Of a DNA stretch of 59,340 nt, positions 25,475 through 35,715 are shown piece after piece. A program made the position numbers and the translations under genes. The DNA is from a virus. Each line of letters begins with the position of its first letter. Position 1 is the first letter of the stretch. Below the pieces are notes generated by a model. The model was not told the origin of the DNA and did no database searches. It worked only from the letters and a program-made list of their open reading frames with translations. The DNA is taken from the IMG/VR virus record IMGVR_UViG_3300035670_000235, positions 1 through 59,340 of that record, one strand, 5' to 3'.

Positions 25475-26890
25475 ATGAGCCTTATTGACCAGCAAAAAGA
25501 TCTGGAGAACTTCAGCGATCAAGCCCTCCTGCAAGAAGCCATGCAGCCGAGGCGGGGATACCCCCCGTTCTTGGTTGCCGCCGAGATTCAGCGCAGGCAG
25601 CAGGATCGCAGTCGGGTACAGCAGCAGACCATGGCAGCCCAACCAGAGGCTCCTCCGGTGGCCATGCAGCAGGCTGCTCAGTTTGCCAGCCAGATGGCTC
25701 CTATGGCGCAACCAGAGCCTGTTATGGGCGGTATGCCGCCAGAAGCAGGTATGGGCATGGCCGGTTCCATGGCCGGTTCTATGCCCTCTCCTGAGCCTGT
25801 AGGGATTATGGGTGCCGCCCCCGTGCAGGCCATGGCAGGCGGCGGGGAAGTGAAGCGGATGCAGGCGGGCATGAATGTGCCGGGTCAGCCGCTGAGTAAC
25901 CTGATTCGTCGAGGGCTTTCAGCCCTTAGCCCACGTCGCTCTGGCACCAGCCTGATGCGCGAGATCGCTCGGGTTGAAGCCGCTGGCGGTGATGCCTCTG
26001 CGCTTAAGGCTGAGCTTGCAAGGGTGCAGCGTGGTATTGCGCCAGAAGTTGGCGCTGCTCCAGTGGCTACACCGTCCTCTGCCCCCGGTATCGCGTCAGT
26101 GGCTGCGCCGAGCCAGATAGACATGGCGAGTGTGCTAAACGCACCGCAGGGTTCATATCTGCGTGGCGTCCCCGTTGGCGGAGCAACCGCGACCACAGAG
26201 AGGGTGGCCGCTCCCTCTGCCAAACCCGCAGCGGTCACGCCTCGCGCTGCCCCTGCCGGCATCGAGCAGCTGCAGGAAGTGGCGGTGACGGGCAAGCGTA
26301 CCGATCCCTACTACCTCGAAGCCGCTGGCGAGATGTACAAGTTCGCTCCGAGTCGCGAGGATTTCGAGCGTCGAAGCCGTGCCGAGACTCTGGTCGGACT
26401 GGGCGAGATCATTGGTGGCGCCACACAGCGCGGTGATATCGCCAAGGGATTGGCTGCCCTGACCCGTCAGCGTTTGGCTGGTGAGCGTGAGATGCAGCGA
26501 GAGGAGCGGGACTTCCGCATGGCGATGATGGGGCTTCGTGGTCAGGAGCGAGCAGAGACTCGCGCCGAGGCTCGTGAGACAGCCGCCATTGCTCGCGATG
26601 AGGCTCGCTTCAAAGCGGAAATGGATTACAAACTTCGGGATCTCGATATGCGTCGGGCAGCCCTTAGGGAAGAAACCGCTGCTCGCATACGGGCAGCAAA
26701 CAATGATGCAGAGCGTTTAGCGATTCAGCAGAGAGCGGCTGATGTTGAAGAGCAGTTGCTGGCAGCGCGTGAGGATCTCCTTAAGGCGCAGGCTGAATAC
26801 TATCGCGGCAAGGGCGTCAGCACGCTACCATTCGGTGGTCAGAACCAGTTCGCCACAGCACAGGATATCTCTGCTGCCCTCGGACAATAA
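25475..26890 (+). CDS. Internal virion-like protein, Met/Pro/Ala-rich
   Basis: A 471-aa protein. N-terminus (LENFSDQALLQEAMQPRRGYPPFLVAAEIQRR) is a short helical domain with the RRGYPPFLVxxEIQRR pattern, repeated in other phages at this locus. Residues 55-130 are Met/Pro/Gln/Gly low complexity, 130-280 flexible, and 295-450 a long charged helix (RQRLAGEREMQREERDFRMAM). Likely part of the same virion core set as its neighbours. Confidence 0.6.
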   Translation: MSLIDQQKDLENFSDQALLQEAMQPRRGYPPFLVAAEIQRRQQDRSRVQQQTMAAQPEAPPVAMQQAAQFASQMAPMAQPEPVMGGMPPEAGMGMAGSMAGSMPSPEPVGIMGAAPVQAMAGGGEVKRMQAGMNVPGQPLSNLIRRGLSALSPRRSGTSLMREIARVEAAGGDASALKAELARVQRGIAPEVGAAPVATPSSAPGIASVAAPSQIDMASVLNAPQGSYLRGVPVGGATATTERVAAPSAKPAAVTPRAAPAGIEQLQEVAVTGKRTDPYYLEAAGEMYKFAPSREDFERRSRAETLVGLGEIIGGATQRGDIAKGLAALTRQRLAGEREMQREERDFRMAMMGLRGQERAETRAEARETAAIARDEARFKAEMDYKLRDLDMRRAALREETAARIRAANNDAERLAIQQRAADVEEQLLAAREDLLKAQAEYYRGKGVSTLPFGGQNQFATAQDISAALGQ

Positions 26891-26906
26891 TTGCGGGAGT
26901 TTTTGA

Positions 26907-29900
26907 ATGGCAGTTACGCCGACCCCGAAGAAGCGACTTCTTCTTCCGGACAATTCCTTTTTGGAGTTGCCGGATGTAGTCACTGAGGAAGATAAGTACC
27001 GCATCTCACTGGATCTCGCTCAGAGATTCCCAGATGAATATGGTTCACTGCTAGATCCATACCAGACATTTGCTGGCGGAGCAGCAGAGTTCTTCAAGGG
27101 TATCCCACGAGGCTTCGCCAGTTCACTGGTAGGCGCAGCACAAGGTGCTGTGGGCTTGGTAACGCCGGGGGTAGATACCGAGTTCGAATCTAATCTTGCC
27201 GCTGCGCAAAAATACCTTGAAGACGAAAGTGTGTTGGCTCCCGAGGAGCCGTACAAAGACTTCTTCGCCACCAAGTTAGGTGCAGGTCTTGGCTCTGTTG
27301 CCACCTACGCAATGCCGGGTGGTATCGCTAAAGCCCTTGGCGCCTCCGCCACTGGAGTGGCTGCGCGATCGGCTGGTCTTGGCATGGCAGTCACTGGTGG
27401 TGCTGGTGAGCAAGCACAGCGCATTCAGCAAGAGCGAGAACTCGGGAACGACATCACGACAGGCAGTGAAGCTGCTGCTCTCTTAGGTGGCGCAGGTGTC
27501 GGCGCCACCGAGATGATCCCGATCAATCGGTTATTTAGCAAGGTCACGCCAGAGACAGGCAGTGCGTTGCTGAATATCTTCTCGCGCATGGATAAGCGCA
27601 GCCCTCTGGCTGGCAGTGTATCGGACGACATCATCCGCCTCACCAAGGGTGCTGCCTCACAAGGCTTTGCAGAAGGTCTGCAGGAAGGCTTGGCTGGCAT
27701 GGCGCAGAACGTCGTCAGCAATGTGGCCTATGACGCTGACATCGAGGTTGGCGACTCCTTCCTCGATGACCTGATGGTGGGTGGCGGTGTCGGTGCGATC
27801 GCTGATGTGATCGTGGATGCCATGGGCGGTCGCCGTACCGTTGCCAATAAGATATACCGCGACAAGGAAGAGCAGCTTCGCAAGCAACGCATTGAGCGTT
27901 ACAACGCCGAGCAAGCAGAAGAATTGCGTAAGCAGCGCATGGACGAGATGGTTAAGCGTGGTCAGCCGCCAGAAGGTGTGCTGATGCTGCCGCCTCCTGC
28001 TGCCACACCCTCTGCCACGCCCACTATTGATGGCGTTTACACTGTATCGCCAGCTGGCAATCCTGATCGCTTCACTAGAGCGACGGTGTTCACATCGCCT
28101 GATGGTAGGGGCGGTCTTTCCACGATGGTGTACAGCCCCGAGAGCGAGGGCTACTTCGATATCACCGAAGAACTGCAGCGTGGCCGCAGCGTAGAAGATG
28201 CGGTGGCGATGGCAGTGGCTGGTGACTTTGGGTTCACCCGAGATCTGCCTGCATTGGGATCTGCTGCAATCAAGCAGAGCTTTAGTGTTGCCAAGGATGC
28301 CACCATCCCGAGCATCGATCCGAATCGAATTCAGGCTGAACTGGAAGGCGGTCGGTTCTCTGCTCCCAACGAAGACTCGTTCATCAAAGTACAGCCTCTG
28401 CCGAATGGTAGCTTCGGGCTAGTTGATGTCACTACAGGGATGCCTGTTGACGGTGGGATGTACTCCACGGTCAACGATGCTTTTGCCAGCTTGCGGCAAA
28501 TCAATGACCAGAACGCTGCAATCTCTGCAGCGAATGTCCTGAACTACACCGGCCTTATTAAAAACAATCCGGCTTACCGACTCGCTGCATCGTTGCGTTC
28601 GCCCAAGAACCGCTTGATCCAGAAGTCGGTGGTGGCTGCGTATCTGCCTAAGGATAAGCGCAAAGATCTCAAGGATTTCTATTCGCCTGAAGAAGCCAAG
28701 AAGCTGCTTGGGCCGAAAGACTTCGACGAGATGATGCAGGGCTTTGGTCAGATCACAGAGACCAATGATCTTCTGCGTAAGTACGTGGCTGATCCTGTTG
28801 GTATCAACCCCAACAAGCGAACCATTACATCCTCTGCCCTGACTAAACTCGGCAAGGATAAGAACCTCAAGATCGACATCAAGGACAAGGCGTTCAAGGA
28901 TTACGCCAAGTACTGGACGGGTGCTGAGAACTGGGCAGATATGTCCAATGGTCAGCGCCTGTACCTGATGACCCGCATTGCCAACAACCCGGCGATGCCA
29001 GAGATGATCAAGTTCCCGAATCTGTTTCAGCGGCAGTACAGAAGGCCGCAGTTTGAAGCAGTGCTGGGCAAGCTCGGTCAGGCACAGAAGGATGGCAAGA
29101 CAGCGGCCATCTCTGTTTCGGATATCCAAAAGGAAACGGGATTATCTGCCCCTGCCGCCAAGCAGATGTTTAGCGACCTGATATTCAGTGGTCGCGTCAA
29201 GCCTGTTGCTCCCGGCAAGATCCAGCTGATCCGCTCTGAGCAGGACTATCAGGCAGATAAAACTGCCAAGGCTGACGGCCTTATCCAGAACGAGACGGTC
29301 GAGCAGACTGCCTCTCGTCTGCGTGGCGCTGGATTCACTGACGAATCTGTCAAGCAAGTTGAGAAGCAAGTACAGCAGCAAACCGTTGAGCCGAAGTCCC
29401 CGACACCGGCTGTCAAGGCTGAGATCGATGCTCGCGAAACGGCTGCTGTCGCACAAGGCGCTAACCCGCAGAAGGAACGCACCGCCTCTAACTTCGACAA
29501 GATCATCGCTGATGCGCTTAACCGCTACGGCATTGCCAAGTTCGTCAAGCATCAGCTTGAGACCGACGCTGCCAAGACTCGCAAGCTGCCTAATGGACAG
29601 ATTGTGATGCGGGTGGGCTACTTCTCACCGCTGAAGAAGATGATCACCGTGAATGTGGGTGATCAGATTAATGACCCCAACATCTCCATCGAGGAGATTG
29701 TGCGTCGCATCAGCGGCACGGTTGACCATGAGGTTATTCACGCCATGCGTGAAGCCGATATGTTCACCGAGAAGGAGTGGAACACGCTCTCCAACTTCGT
29801 CAGGACTGCCAAAATCGACAAGGCATTCCTTGATCAGGCTGGTGACAAGAGCCTTATGGCTGTTGGCGGCAAGGGCAAACAGATCACCACGATGCTCGAT

Positions 29901-32900
29901 GAGGTTCGCATCCGCTATGCGGGTAAGAATCTCAATGAGATGCAACTGGTTGAGGAGGCAGTGGCTGAGAGCTTCCGCCTGTGGAGACAGCATGGTGGTA
30001 AGTTTGCCGCTGGTAAACCCGCCTCGCTCTTCCAGCGTATCCTCAACTTCATCACCTCCTTTGCCACAGCATGGAAAGGATCAGGCGCTACCTCGGCAGA
30101 TCAGATCTTCTCTGCGATTTCCGATGGTGAGATCGGACAACGCACACCGGGACTCTCGGTATTCAACCCAAGTGCAGATGCCACTATCCGCACCCTCAAC
30201 TTCGCTGATCAGGAACTCTCTAAGGTCAAGAAGACTATCCGCAAGGGTGATGTCGCTCGTGGCCCTGTTAAGTTTAATCCGGAGTCGTTTGATAAGTCTG
30301 CCGACAAAGCCGGCGAGGAACTGGCGGGTTACTTCATAGACGCTCGCGGTGTTGCTGGCCTTAAAAAAGAACGCATCAACTCCCTGCTCAATGAATATGG
30401 TTATACCTACCCGATATCTAAGGCGAAGGCATATCTCACTTACCTCACGCCAGATCAATTCATCAATGCGACCACTCCAGAGTCTTATAGAAAATACATC
30501 AAGCAGGAATCAAGACCGCTAAATGCTCAGGAGCTTGCCGAACAGCGGCAGCCTATCTTCTTAAAGATGAGAAGGACGCCGTTTAATCCTGATGGCACGC
30601 CAGAGATAAGCAAGCCCAATTCAAAGACATTGGTTGGATCGGTCGTATGGGAGATCAGCGGACACGAGGGTCGCCACAGAATGCAGGCTCTTAAAGATGC
30701 AGGCATCAAGGAAGTCCCAGTTGTTATTCAGTTGAGCGAGGATGGCAGAGACTTTAGATCAAAGCCAGATAACGCCATTGATATAACAAGCAACACCGTT
30801 TTCATCCAAGGTCAAGACTTTTCTTCTGCTACAGAGACAAGCAGAGGGGATGACTTTTTAATCTCCAATGTGATGACCCCGATCAGCTACTCCAATGCAA
30901 AGGCTCTTGAGCAGAGGTTTGTAAACTCAGAACTCGATGTCAGCTTTATGGAGATGCCACTCTCTGAGGCCGACAACAAGCGAGTCGATGACTACCTAGA
31001 GTCCCATGTCGGCAACACACCAAAAGGTTACATCCCGAAGGTGAATCCGAATGCGCCTAGGGCTGCCATTGCTGCCGCGGTTAAGTTCGAGCAGGATGGC
31101 AAGGAAGAACCGTTCCCGGATGTGGGACGGCAGTTCATGCTCAATGAGATTGCTGAAGAGCCGATTGAGAATGACGTCATTGCGGATTATGTCCGTCGCT
31201 ATGGCAAGATCAAGCCGGAGGAGATGACGTTCGGCCAGAAGGCGATCTTCATCCTAGAGAGTTGGAAGGAAGGCGGATTCAAGTCCGCCTTCGATGACTT
31301 CTCCCGCGTATTCCGCAAGGCAGTGATCGATCGATACAACGAATTCCGTCGTCAGGAAGCCGAACTCATCGGCACTGAGAACGAAGGGATGCTGTTGGCC
31401 GAGACTTCCGCCAGTGCTGCCTTGGGTCAGCTTGATCGCGCTAGGGGTTGGCTGGCATCTGCCTTCAACTACGGCGGTGTCAAGTGGGTCAGGGGTGCAA
31501 ACATCGTCACTGCCGATCCGAGTGCGTTTGAGAATGACAAGCTCGCTGGTTACATCGATGTCGATGAATCCACGCCGGGCTTACTCAACATCCTAGGCCC
31601 ACTGGTCAACGGCTCTGTACCTAACGGTATGGGGCAGTTCAAGACCTACTCCACCCTGAAGCGCGTACAAGGCTTTAGGAACCGCGCTAAGCAGGCTCAG
31701 TTCGAGCTGAGCAACATGCCGAAGGAGACGCAGGACGCTGCCACAGAAGCCCGTCGTGCCGCCCTGCGGGACATCATCATGGCTGCCAACAATGTGCGTC
31801 TGGTGGACAACCCATCTGATGCGCAGATCAGTCAGTTGATCGAGGAGATCGACACCAACTTCCCGCAAGTCACCGAAGCGTACAACGGATATCAGAACTG
31901 GAACAAAACGCTGATCCAGTTTGGACGTGACACCGGCATCCTGACAGAGGAGCTGGCCGAGCGTTGGAAGCAGTGGGGCGACTACTTCCCGTTCTATCAA
32001 GAAATGGAAGAGGCCGTCATGCGGGATCAGGGATTCCGCAGCAAGTCCTCGATGACCAAGGTGGACTTCTTCACCAAAGCCTTGTCTGAGAATGCCAAGG
32101 ATCTAGAGGATGCTGATCCGTTTGAGATGATCTCCAAGAACGCCTTTGGGATTATCCAAGCGGGACTGAAGAACGTGGCGGCTGGTCGTATCCTGCGTAA
32201 CTCCGAGATCGTGGGAGAAGCCAGGAAGATCACCGGCGCGAACCCCGCCAAGCAAGCCTCTCAGCTTCGCAAGCGTGGCAGCTACATCAAGACCGTGTAC
32301 GAGGATGGCATTGAGGTCTACTACGAGATCGCTGATCCTCTGTTGCATGAGTCGATGATGAACTACGGTGATCCGACTCTGAACACCATGACCAAGATCT
32401 TGGCAATGCCTGCCAACGTCCTTCGTGAAATGGTGACCAGAGATCCGGGCTTCGTGATGGCCAACATGCTTCGCGATACCCTCTCGTCGTTCGTCACCAG
32501 CGGCACGGGCTATGTCCCTGTTATCGATACCTTCAAGCAATTCGGCATGGGTGAGATCGACACCCTGCTGAAAACGGGTATCGTCGGCGGCTACGATATG
32601 TCTGCTGATCCGCAGGATCTGAAGCAGTACATCAAGAAGCAGTACCGCAAGCAGGGTATCGACATGCGCAATCATGCGATCACCAGCACTAACGCGGTCA
32701 CTAGAGTGTGGGACTGGTTAGGCGACATGAGTACCCGCTCTGACGCCGCCACTCGCATGGCTGTCTACAACGCTGTACTGAAGCGCACAGGCAGTGAGGC
32801 TGCCGCAAGACAGGCTGCCATCGAAGTCCTCAACTTCAGCCGTCGTGGTGGTAACCCGATATGGAAGGTGGTCACTGCCTCTGTCCCGTTCTTGAACGCC

Positions 32901-34001
32901 CGTATACAGGGTCTCGATGTGATCTACCGCTCACTCGGCGGCAAGTACTCACCCTATGAAGGGCTTGAGGATCGCGCTGTCACGCAGAAGCGAGCCTTGA
33001 TGCGCGGTGCGATGCTGGCCGCCACCACGGGCGTGTACTTCATGCTGATGCAGGACAACGAGGAGTACAAGAAAACTCGTCGTGAGGTTCGCGATGACAA
33101 CTGGTTGATCCCTGCGCCTGTCCTTGGCGACAAGGTCATGCTGAAGATTCCGATCCCCTTCGAAATCGGCATGCTCTTCAAGGCAGTGCCAGAGACCTTC
33201 TTAAACTTTATGTTCGGGGATATGGATGCTCGTGGGTTCCGCGATAGTCTTGTCCGACAGGTGAACAACTCCACCAACATCGATGTCACTGGCTTCCAGA
33301 TTGTGAAGCCGCTGGTGGATGTGTGGCGCAACAAGGATAGCTTCACCGGCAAGGAAATCGTACCTTACTGGGTGGACAAGGGAACTGAGGCTGCAGAACA
33401 ATACGATGAGCGTACTACCGAAGTGTCTAAGTTCTTAGGTAAAGCGCTGAACATCAGCCCAATGAAACTCGACTATCTGGTGGGTGGCTATGGTGGTTCA
33501 CTCGGCCTGTCGCTGTTCTTAACGACCGACAAGATCATCCGAGAGGCATCTGGCGATAAGACTGCCGGAACTCGCGCTGACTACACCGATGTGAATAATC
33601 TCCCTGTTGTTCGCCGCTTCTTCTACAACGCTGGCACGGCAGGCAGTCGGCAGCAACAGGAGTTCTATGAACTTCGCGATGAAGTAGATAAGACCGTGGC
33701 CACGCTTAATAAGATCCAGAAGCGAGGCGACATAGCCGAGTACTACGCTTATGCGAATACTCGCCGGGGATTGCTGGAAATCAAGAGTGAAGTTCTGGCG
33801 GTAGAGCGTTACCTGAAGCGGTATCGACAGACCCGCGAGGACATCATTCGCAGCGATCTGCCTGCCGATGTAAAGCGCGATTACCTAGAACAGCTAGATG
33901 CTGATCGAGATATGCGCATGACCATTGTCCCGGTAATGCGAGAGCGGGGCGACATCCCATCAAGGGCTGCCTCTGCAATAGCCGACGCCTTTATCGGCTA
34001 G
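26907..34001 (+). CDS. 2,364-aa polyvalent virion protein with HEVIH zincin motif and LPD38-like C-terminus
   Basis: The largest gene. Visible parts: residues 50-230 glycine-rich membrane-active-looking helices (FKGIPRGFASSLVGAAQGAVG); His941-Glu-Val-Ile-His945 followed by an acidic helix, a zincin (HExxH) metallopeptidase signature; EGRHR at 1254-1258 within GHEGRHRMQALKDAGIKEVPV, resembling a ParB/sulfiredoxin-like loop; about 1840-2215 a conserved domain (DPGFVMANMLRDTLSSFV, VLNFSRRGGNPIW, PFLNARIQGLDV) of the LPD38 type of large polyvalent proteins. A hydrophobic stretch near 2030-2048 may enter membrane. Polyvalent proteins are packaged and injected to act early in the host. It ends 4 nt inside a convergent gene. 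The activities are predicted only. Confidence 0.82.
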   Translation: MAVTPTPKKRLLLPDNSFLELPDVVTEEDKYRISLDLAQRFPDEYGSLLDPYQTFAGGAAEFFKGIPRGFASSLVGAAQGAVGLVTPGVDTEFESNLAAAQKYLEDESVLAPEEPYKDFFATKLGAGLGSVATYAMPGGIAKALGASATGVAARSAGLGMAVTGGAGEQAQRIQQERELGNDITTGSEAAALLGGAGVGATEMIPINRLFSKVTPETGSALLNIFSRMDKRSPLAGSVSDDIIRLTKGAASQGFAEGLQEGLAGMAQNVVSNVAYDADIEVGDSFLDDLMVGGGVGAIADVIVDAMGGRRTVANKIYRDKEEQLRKQRIERYNAEQAEELRKQRMDEMVKRGQPPEGVLMLPPPAATPSATPTIDGVYTVSPAGNPDRFTRATVFTSPDGRGGLSTMVYSPESEGYFDITEELQRGRSVEDAVAMAVAGDFGFTRDLPALGSAAIKQSFSVAKDATIPSIDPNRIQAELEGGRFSAPNEDSFIKVQPLPNGSFGLVDVTTGMPVDGGMYSTVNDAFASLRQINDQNAAISAANVLNYTGLIKNNPAYRLAASLRSPKNRLIQKSVVAAYLPKDKRKDLKDFYSPEEAKKLLGPKDFDEMMQGFGQITETNDLLRKYVADPVGINPNKRTITSSALTKLGKDKNLKIDIKDKAFKDYAKYWTGAENWADMSNGQRLYLMTRIANNPAMPEMIKFPNLFQRQYRRPQFEAVLGKLGQAQKDGKTAAISVSDIQKETGLSAPAAKQMFSDLIFSGRVKPVAPGKIQLIRSEQDYQADKTAKADGLIQNETVEQTASRLRGAGFTDESVKQVEKQVQQQTVEPKSPTPAVKAEIDARETAAVAQGANPQKERTASNFDKIIADALNRYGIAKFVKHQLETDAAKTRKLPNGQIVMRVGYFSPLKKMITVNVGDQINDPNISIEEIVRRISGTVDHEVIHAMREADMFTEKEWNTLSNFVRTAKIDKAFLDQAGDKSLMAVGGKGKQITTMLDEVRIRYAGKNLNEMQLVEEAVAESFRLWRQHGGKFAAGKPASLFQRILNFITSFATAWKGSGATSADQIFSAISDGEIGQRTPGLSVFNPSADATIRTLNFADQELSKVKKTIRKGDVARGPVKFNPESFDKSADKAGEELAGYFIDARGVAGLKKERINSLLNEYGYTYPISKAKAYLTYLTPDQFINATTPESYRKYIKQESRPLNAQELAEQRQPIFLKMRRTPFNPDGTPEISKPNSKTLVGSVVWEISGHEGRHRMQALKDAGIKEVPVVIQLSEDGRDFRSKPDNAIDITSNTVFIQGQDFSSATETSRGDDFLISNVMTPISYSNAKALEQRFVNSELDVSFMEMPLSEADNKRVDDYLESHVGNTPKGYIPKVNPNAPRAAIAAAVKFEQDGKEEPFPDVGRQFMLNEIAEEPIENDVIADYVRRYGKIKPEEMTFGQKAIFILESWKEGGFKSAFDDFSRVFRKAVIDRYNEFRRQEAELIGTENEGMLLAETSASAALGQLDRARGWLASAFNYGGVKWVRGANIVTADPSAFENDKLAGYIDVDESTPGLLNILGPLVNGSVPNGMGQFKTYSTLKRVQGFRNRAKQAQFELSNMPKETQDAATEARRAALRDIIMAANNVRLVDNPSDAQISQLIEEIDTNFPQVTEAYNGYQNWNKTLIQFGRDTGILTEELAERWKQWGDYFPFYQEMEEAVMRDQGFRSKSSMTKVDFFTKALSENAKDLEDADPFEMISKNAFGIIQAGLKNVAAGRILRNSEIVGEARKITGANPAKQASQLRKRGSYIKTVYEDGIEVYYEIADPLLHESMMNYGDPTLNTMTKILAMPANVLREMVTRDPGFVMANMLRDTLSSFVTSGTGYVPVIDTFKQFGMGEIDTLLKTGIVGGYDMSADPQDLKQYIKKQYRKQGIDMRNHAITSTNAVTRVWDWLGDMSTRSDAATRMAVYNAVLKRTGSEAAARQAAIEVLNFSRRGGNPIWKVVTASVPFLNARIQGLDVIYRSLGGKYSPYEGLEDRAVTQKRALMRGAMLAATTGVYFMLMQDNEEYKKTRREVRDDNWLIPAPVLGDKVMLKIPIPFEIGMLFKAVPETFLNFMFGDMDARGFRDSLVRQVNNSTNIDVTGFQIVKPLVDVWRNKDSFTGKEIVPYWVDKGTEAAEQYDERTTEVSKFLGKALNISPMKLDYLVGGYGGSLGLSLFLTTDKIIREASGDKTAGTRADYTDVNNLPVVRRFFYNAGTAGSRQQQEFYELRDEVDKTVATLNKIQKRGDIAEYYAYANTRRGLLEIKSEVLAVERYLKRYRQTREDIIRSDLPADVKRDYLEQLDADRDMRMTIVPVMRERGDIPSRAASAIADAFIG

Positions 34002-34246
34002 GCATCAAACTCACCTGCCAACAGGCAGTGCCTGAACTGTTCGATCAGGAACAACATCTCTCCTTTGGATGAGGTGTTGCTTCCTGTTCGGAAGGTTCCG
34101 TCATTATCAATGCTGATCACCAGCACTTGACTAACCCCCTTACCAATAAAGCCTTTCAATACTGTGTCTGCACTGGGATGTAACTCCGTTACCTCGCCAT
34201 CATTTTTCACGATTGAAAGTTTTCCCTTTTGATCTTTGTCCTTCAT
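33998..34246 (-). CDS. Small conserved phage protein, function unknown
   Basis: An 82-aa protein on the minus strand, convergent with the polyvalent gene (4-nt overlap). Start chosen at ATG 34246, with AGGAA 8 nt upstream; a longer start at 34291 is possible. The pattern VLKGFIGKGVSQVLVISIDNDGTFRTGS is a conserved small phage protein seen as a lone gene beside replication modules; function unknown to me. Confidence 0.65.
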   Translation of the reverse strand: MKDKDQKGKLSIVKNDGEVTELHPSADTVLKGFIGKGVSQVLVISIDNDGTFRTGSNTSSKGEMLFLIEQFRHCLLAGEFDA

Positions 34247-34305
34247 TTGCAAATTCCTGCGATTGCTGATAAAAACCATCATCCTTTCCAATGTGGATTG
34301 ATGGC

Positions 34306-35370
34306 ATGGCTCAGAAGATAACCGATAAAGAGTTCATTGACATCTGGAATGCAGCGCAATGCTCTCCAACGATAGTGTCAAAGATCACGGGGTTTACGGA
34401 GGCGGCAGTCTACAAACGTAGGCGGGGCTTGGCGGACAAGGGTATCGTCCTAAAGACAACCCAGAAGCAAGTCACCAGTAGCCACAGGTATGGCTGGGCT
34501 GCAATCAAGCAGCAGTTTCCTCTAGAAGTTCCTCTTTCAATCGGAACCGGCACCATCCTCTGCATATCAGATGCGCATTACTGGCCGGGTATCACCACGG
34601 TTGCCCACATAGCGGCTGTTGAATTTGCCAAACAGGAACGCCCCACCATCATCGCCGCTCTAGGCGATATGTTCGATGGAGCCACAGTCTCAAGGCATCC
34701 GCCCTTGGGATGGGAGAATCGACCAAGGGTTATTGACGAATTGGATGCCTGTCGGGAACGGATGAGTGAGTTCGAGAGAGCCTCGCCCGAATCCTTGAAG
34801 GTGTGGCATGTGGGAAACCATGATGCCAGATTCGATCGAACCCTAGCCCTGAACACCTACCAGTACGAGGGCTTAGCTGGGTTCTCTATCACAGACTATT
34901 TCAAGCAGTGGCAGTTCACCTACATGAGCAAGGTGAACAACCAACTGGGTATGCGACACCGGCCTGTCAATGGCGGTGTCCACTCTGGTTATAACTCTGC
35001 ACTTAAATACGGACTGAGTTACGCACATGGCCACCTTCACCAGTTGAAGGTCACCCCTGTAGACAATGCCAATGGCCGTCTCTGGGGTATCGACTGCGGC
35101 CACTTGGCTGATCCTGATGGCCCTCAGTTTGCCTACCGAGAAGGGCTAACCATCGGCGCTTGCTCAGGCTTTGCGCTGCTGTCTTTCTACAAGGGACAGA
35201 TGGTGGATGCCGAGATCTGCCATGTGAACAACCTCGGCGCTTTCTTCAGGGGTCAGATGATCGTTTCAAAGACTGTCGTTCCCGACGACGCCGCCGCTGA
35301 AAACAGTGGGAGCAAAGCAAAGAAGACTTCCGGTTCCCGGAAACCTCGCAGCGGCAAAGGACGCACCTAA
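34306..35370 (+). CDS. Calcineurin-like metallophosphoesterase with N-terminal HTH
   Basis: A phosphoesterase of about 354 aa (ATG 34291 would add five residues). Metal-binding motifs are in canonical order: SDAHYWPG (DxH), GDMFDG (GDxxD), GNHDARFD (GNHD), and GHLHQ (GHxH). This fold cleaves phosphodiesters; SbcD/Mre11-like phage members act on DNA ends, but others act on nucleotides or RNA. The N-terminus (TDKEFIDIWNAAQCSPTIVSKITGFTEAAVYKR) looks like a DNA-binding helix-turn-helix, which favours a DNA substrate. Divergent from the 34246 gene, at the boundary between virion and replication modules. Confidence 0.85.
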   Translation: MAQKITDKEFIDIWNAAQCSPTIVSKITGFTEAAVYKRRRGLADKGIVLKTTQKQVTSSHRYGWAAIKQQFPLEVPLSIGTGTILCISDAHYWPGITTVAHIAAVEFAKQERPTIIAALGDMFDGATVSRHPPLGWENRPRVIDELDACRERMSEFERASPESLKVWHVGNHDARFDRTLALNTYQYEGLAGFSITDYFKQWQFTYMSKVNNQLGMRHRPVNGGVHSGYNSALKYGLSYAHGHLHQLKVTPVDNANGRLWGIDCGHLADPDGPQFAYREGLTIGACSGFALLSFYKGQMVDAEICHVNNLGAFFRGQMIVSKTVVPDDAAAENSGSKAKKTSGSRKPRSGKGRT

Positions 35371-35533
35371 CGGTTTCCTTCTCAGGCAGTCCGTGGATCA
35401 CCCGAAAGTCTAGTGCCTCGGGTGGTTCATCCCCTGCCAGCGAGATCTTCGAAAAGCTGTTCAAGTTCAGCTTCCCTTTTTTTGTTGAGCCAAACTGTTT
35501 TTTCCATTTCTTCAATAGCTCGCGCCGCTGCAT
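35246..35533 (-). CDS. Possible small zinc-ribbon ORF (uncertain)
   Basis: A minus-strand frame with a CVLCR ... LLCSHC pattern (CxxC-x14-CxxC-like), suggestive of a zinc ribbon, and a strongly basic end. It overlaps the metallophosphoesterase 3' end on the opposite strand and the 35427 gene in another frame. A GTG start at about position 35407 would give a shorter 50-aa version with fewer conflicts. Low confidence; no Shine-Dalgarno site seen. Confidence 0.25.
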   Translation of the reverse strand: MQRRELLKKWKKQFGSTKKGKLNLNSFSKISLAGDEPPEALDFRVIHGLPEKETVRCVLCRCEVSGNRKSSLLCSHCFQRRRRRERQSLKRSSDP

Positions 35534-35630
35534 GCGCTAACTCCCCTATTGCGATGTACCGATCCTCCAATGCCATCACAAAGCATGGTGGGATCTGCCT
35601 AAGTTCATCGATCAGCTTGTTGGTTTCCAT
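35427..35630 (-). CDS. Small helical hypothetical protein
   Basis: A 67-aa mostly helical protein (METNKLIDELRQIPPCFVM, then AHAAARAIEEMEKTVWLNKKREAELEQLFED). Start ATG 35630 has a G-rich ribosome site (GCGGGGGTATC). It follows a strong minus-strand terminator, so it may need its own promoter or readthrough. No family recognised. Confidence 0.55.
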   Translation of the reverse strand: METNKLIDELRQIPPCFVMALEDRYIAIGELAHAAARAIEEMEKTVWLNKKREAELEQLFEDLAGRG

Positions 35631-35645
35631 GATACCCCCGCCCAT

Positions 35646-35674
35646 AAAAAACCCCACCCCGAAGGCGGGTGGGG
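35646..35674 (-). terminator. Rho-independent terminator of recombination operon
   Basis: On the minus strand CCCCACCC pairs with GGGTGGGG around a 7-nt loop, followed by a TTTTTTA tail. It closes the leftward set SSB-annealase-exonuclease (37965 to 35716). Confidence 0.85.
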
Positions 35675-35715
35675 AAACAACCTCTATGGAGCTTTAGCAC
35701 TATACCAAATCAATC

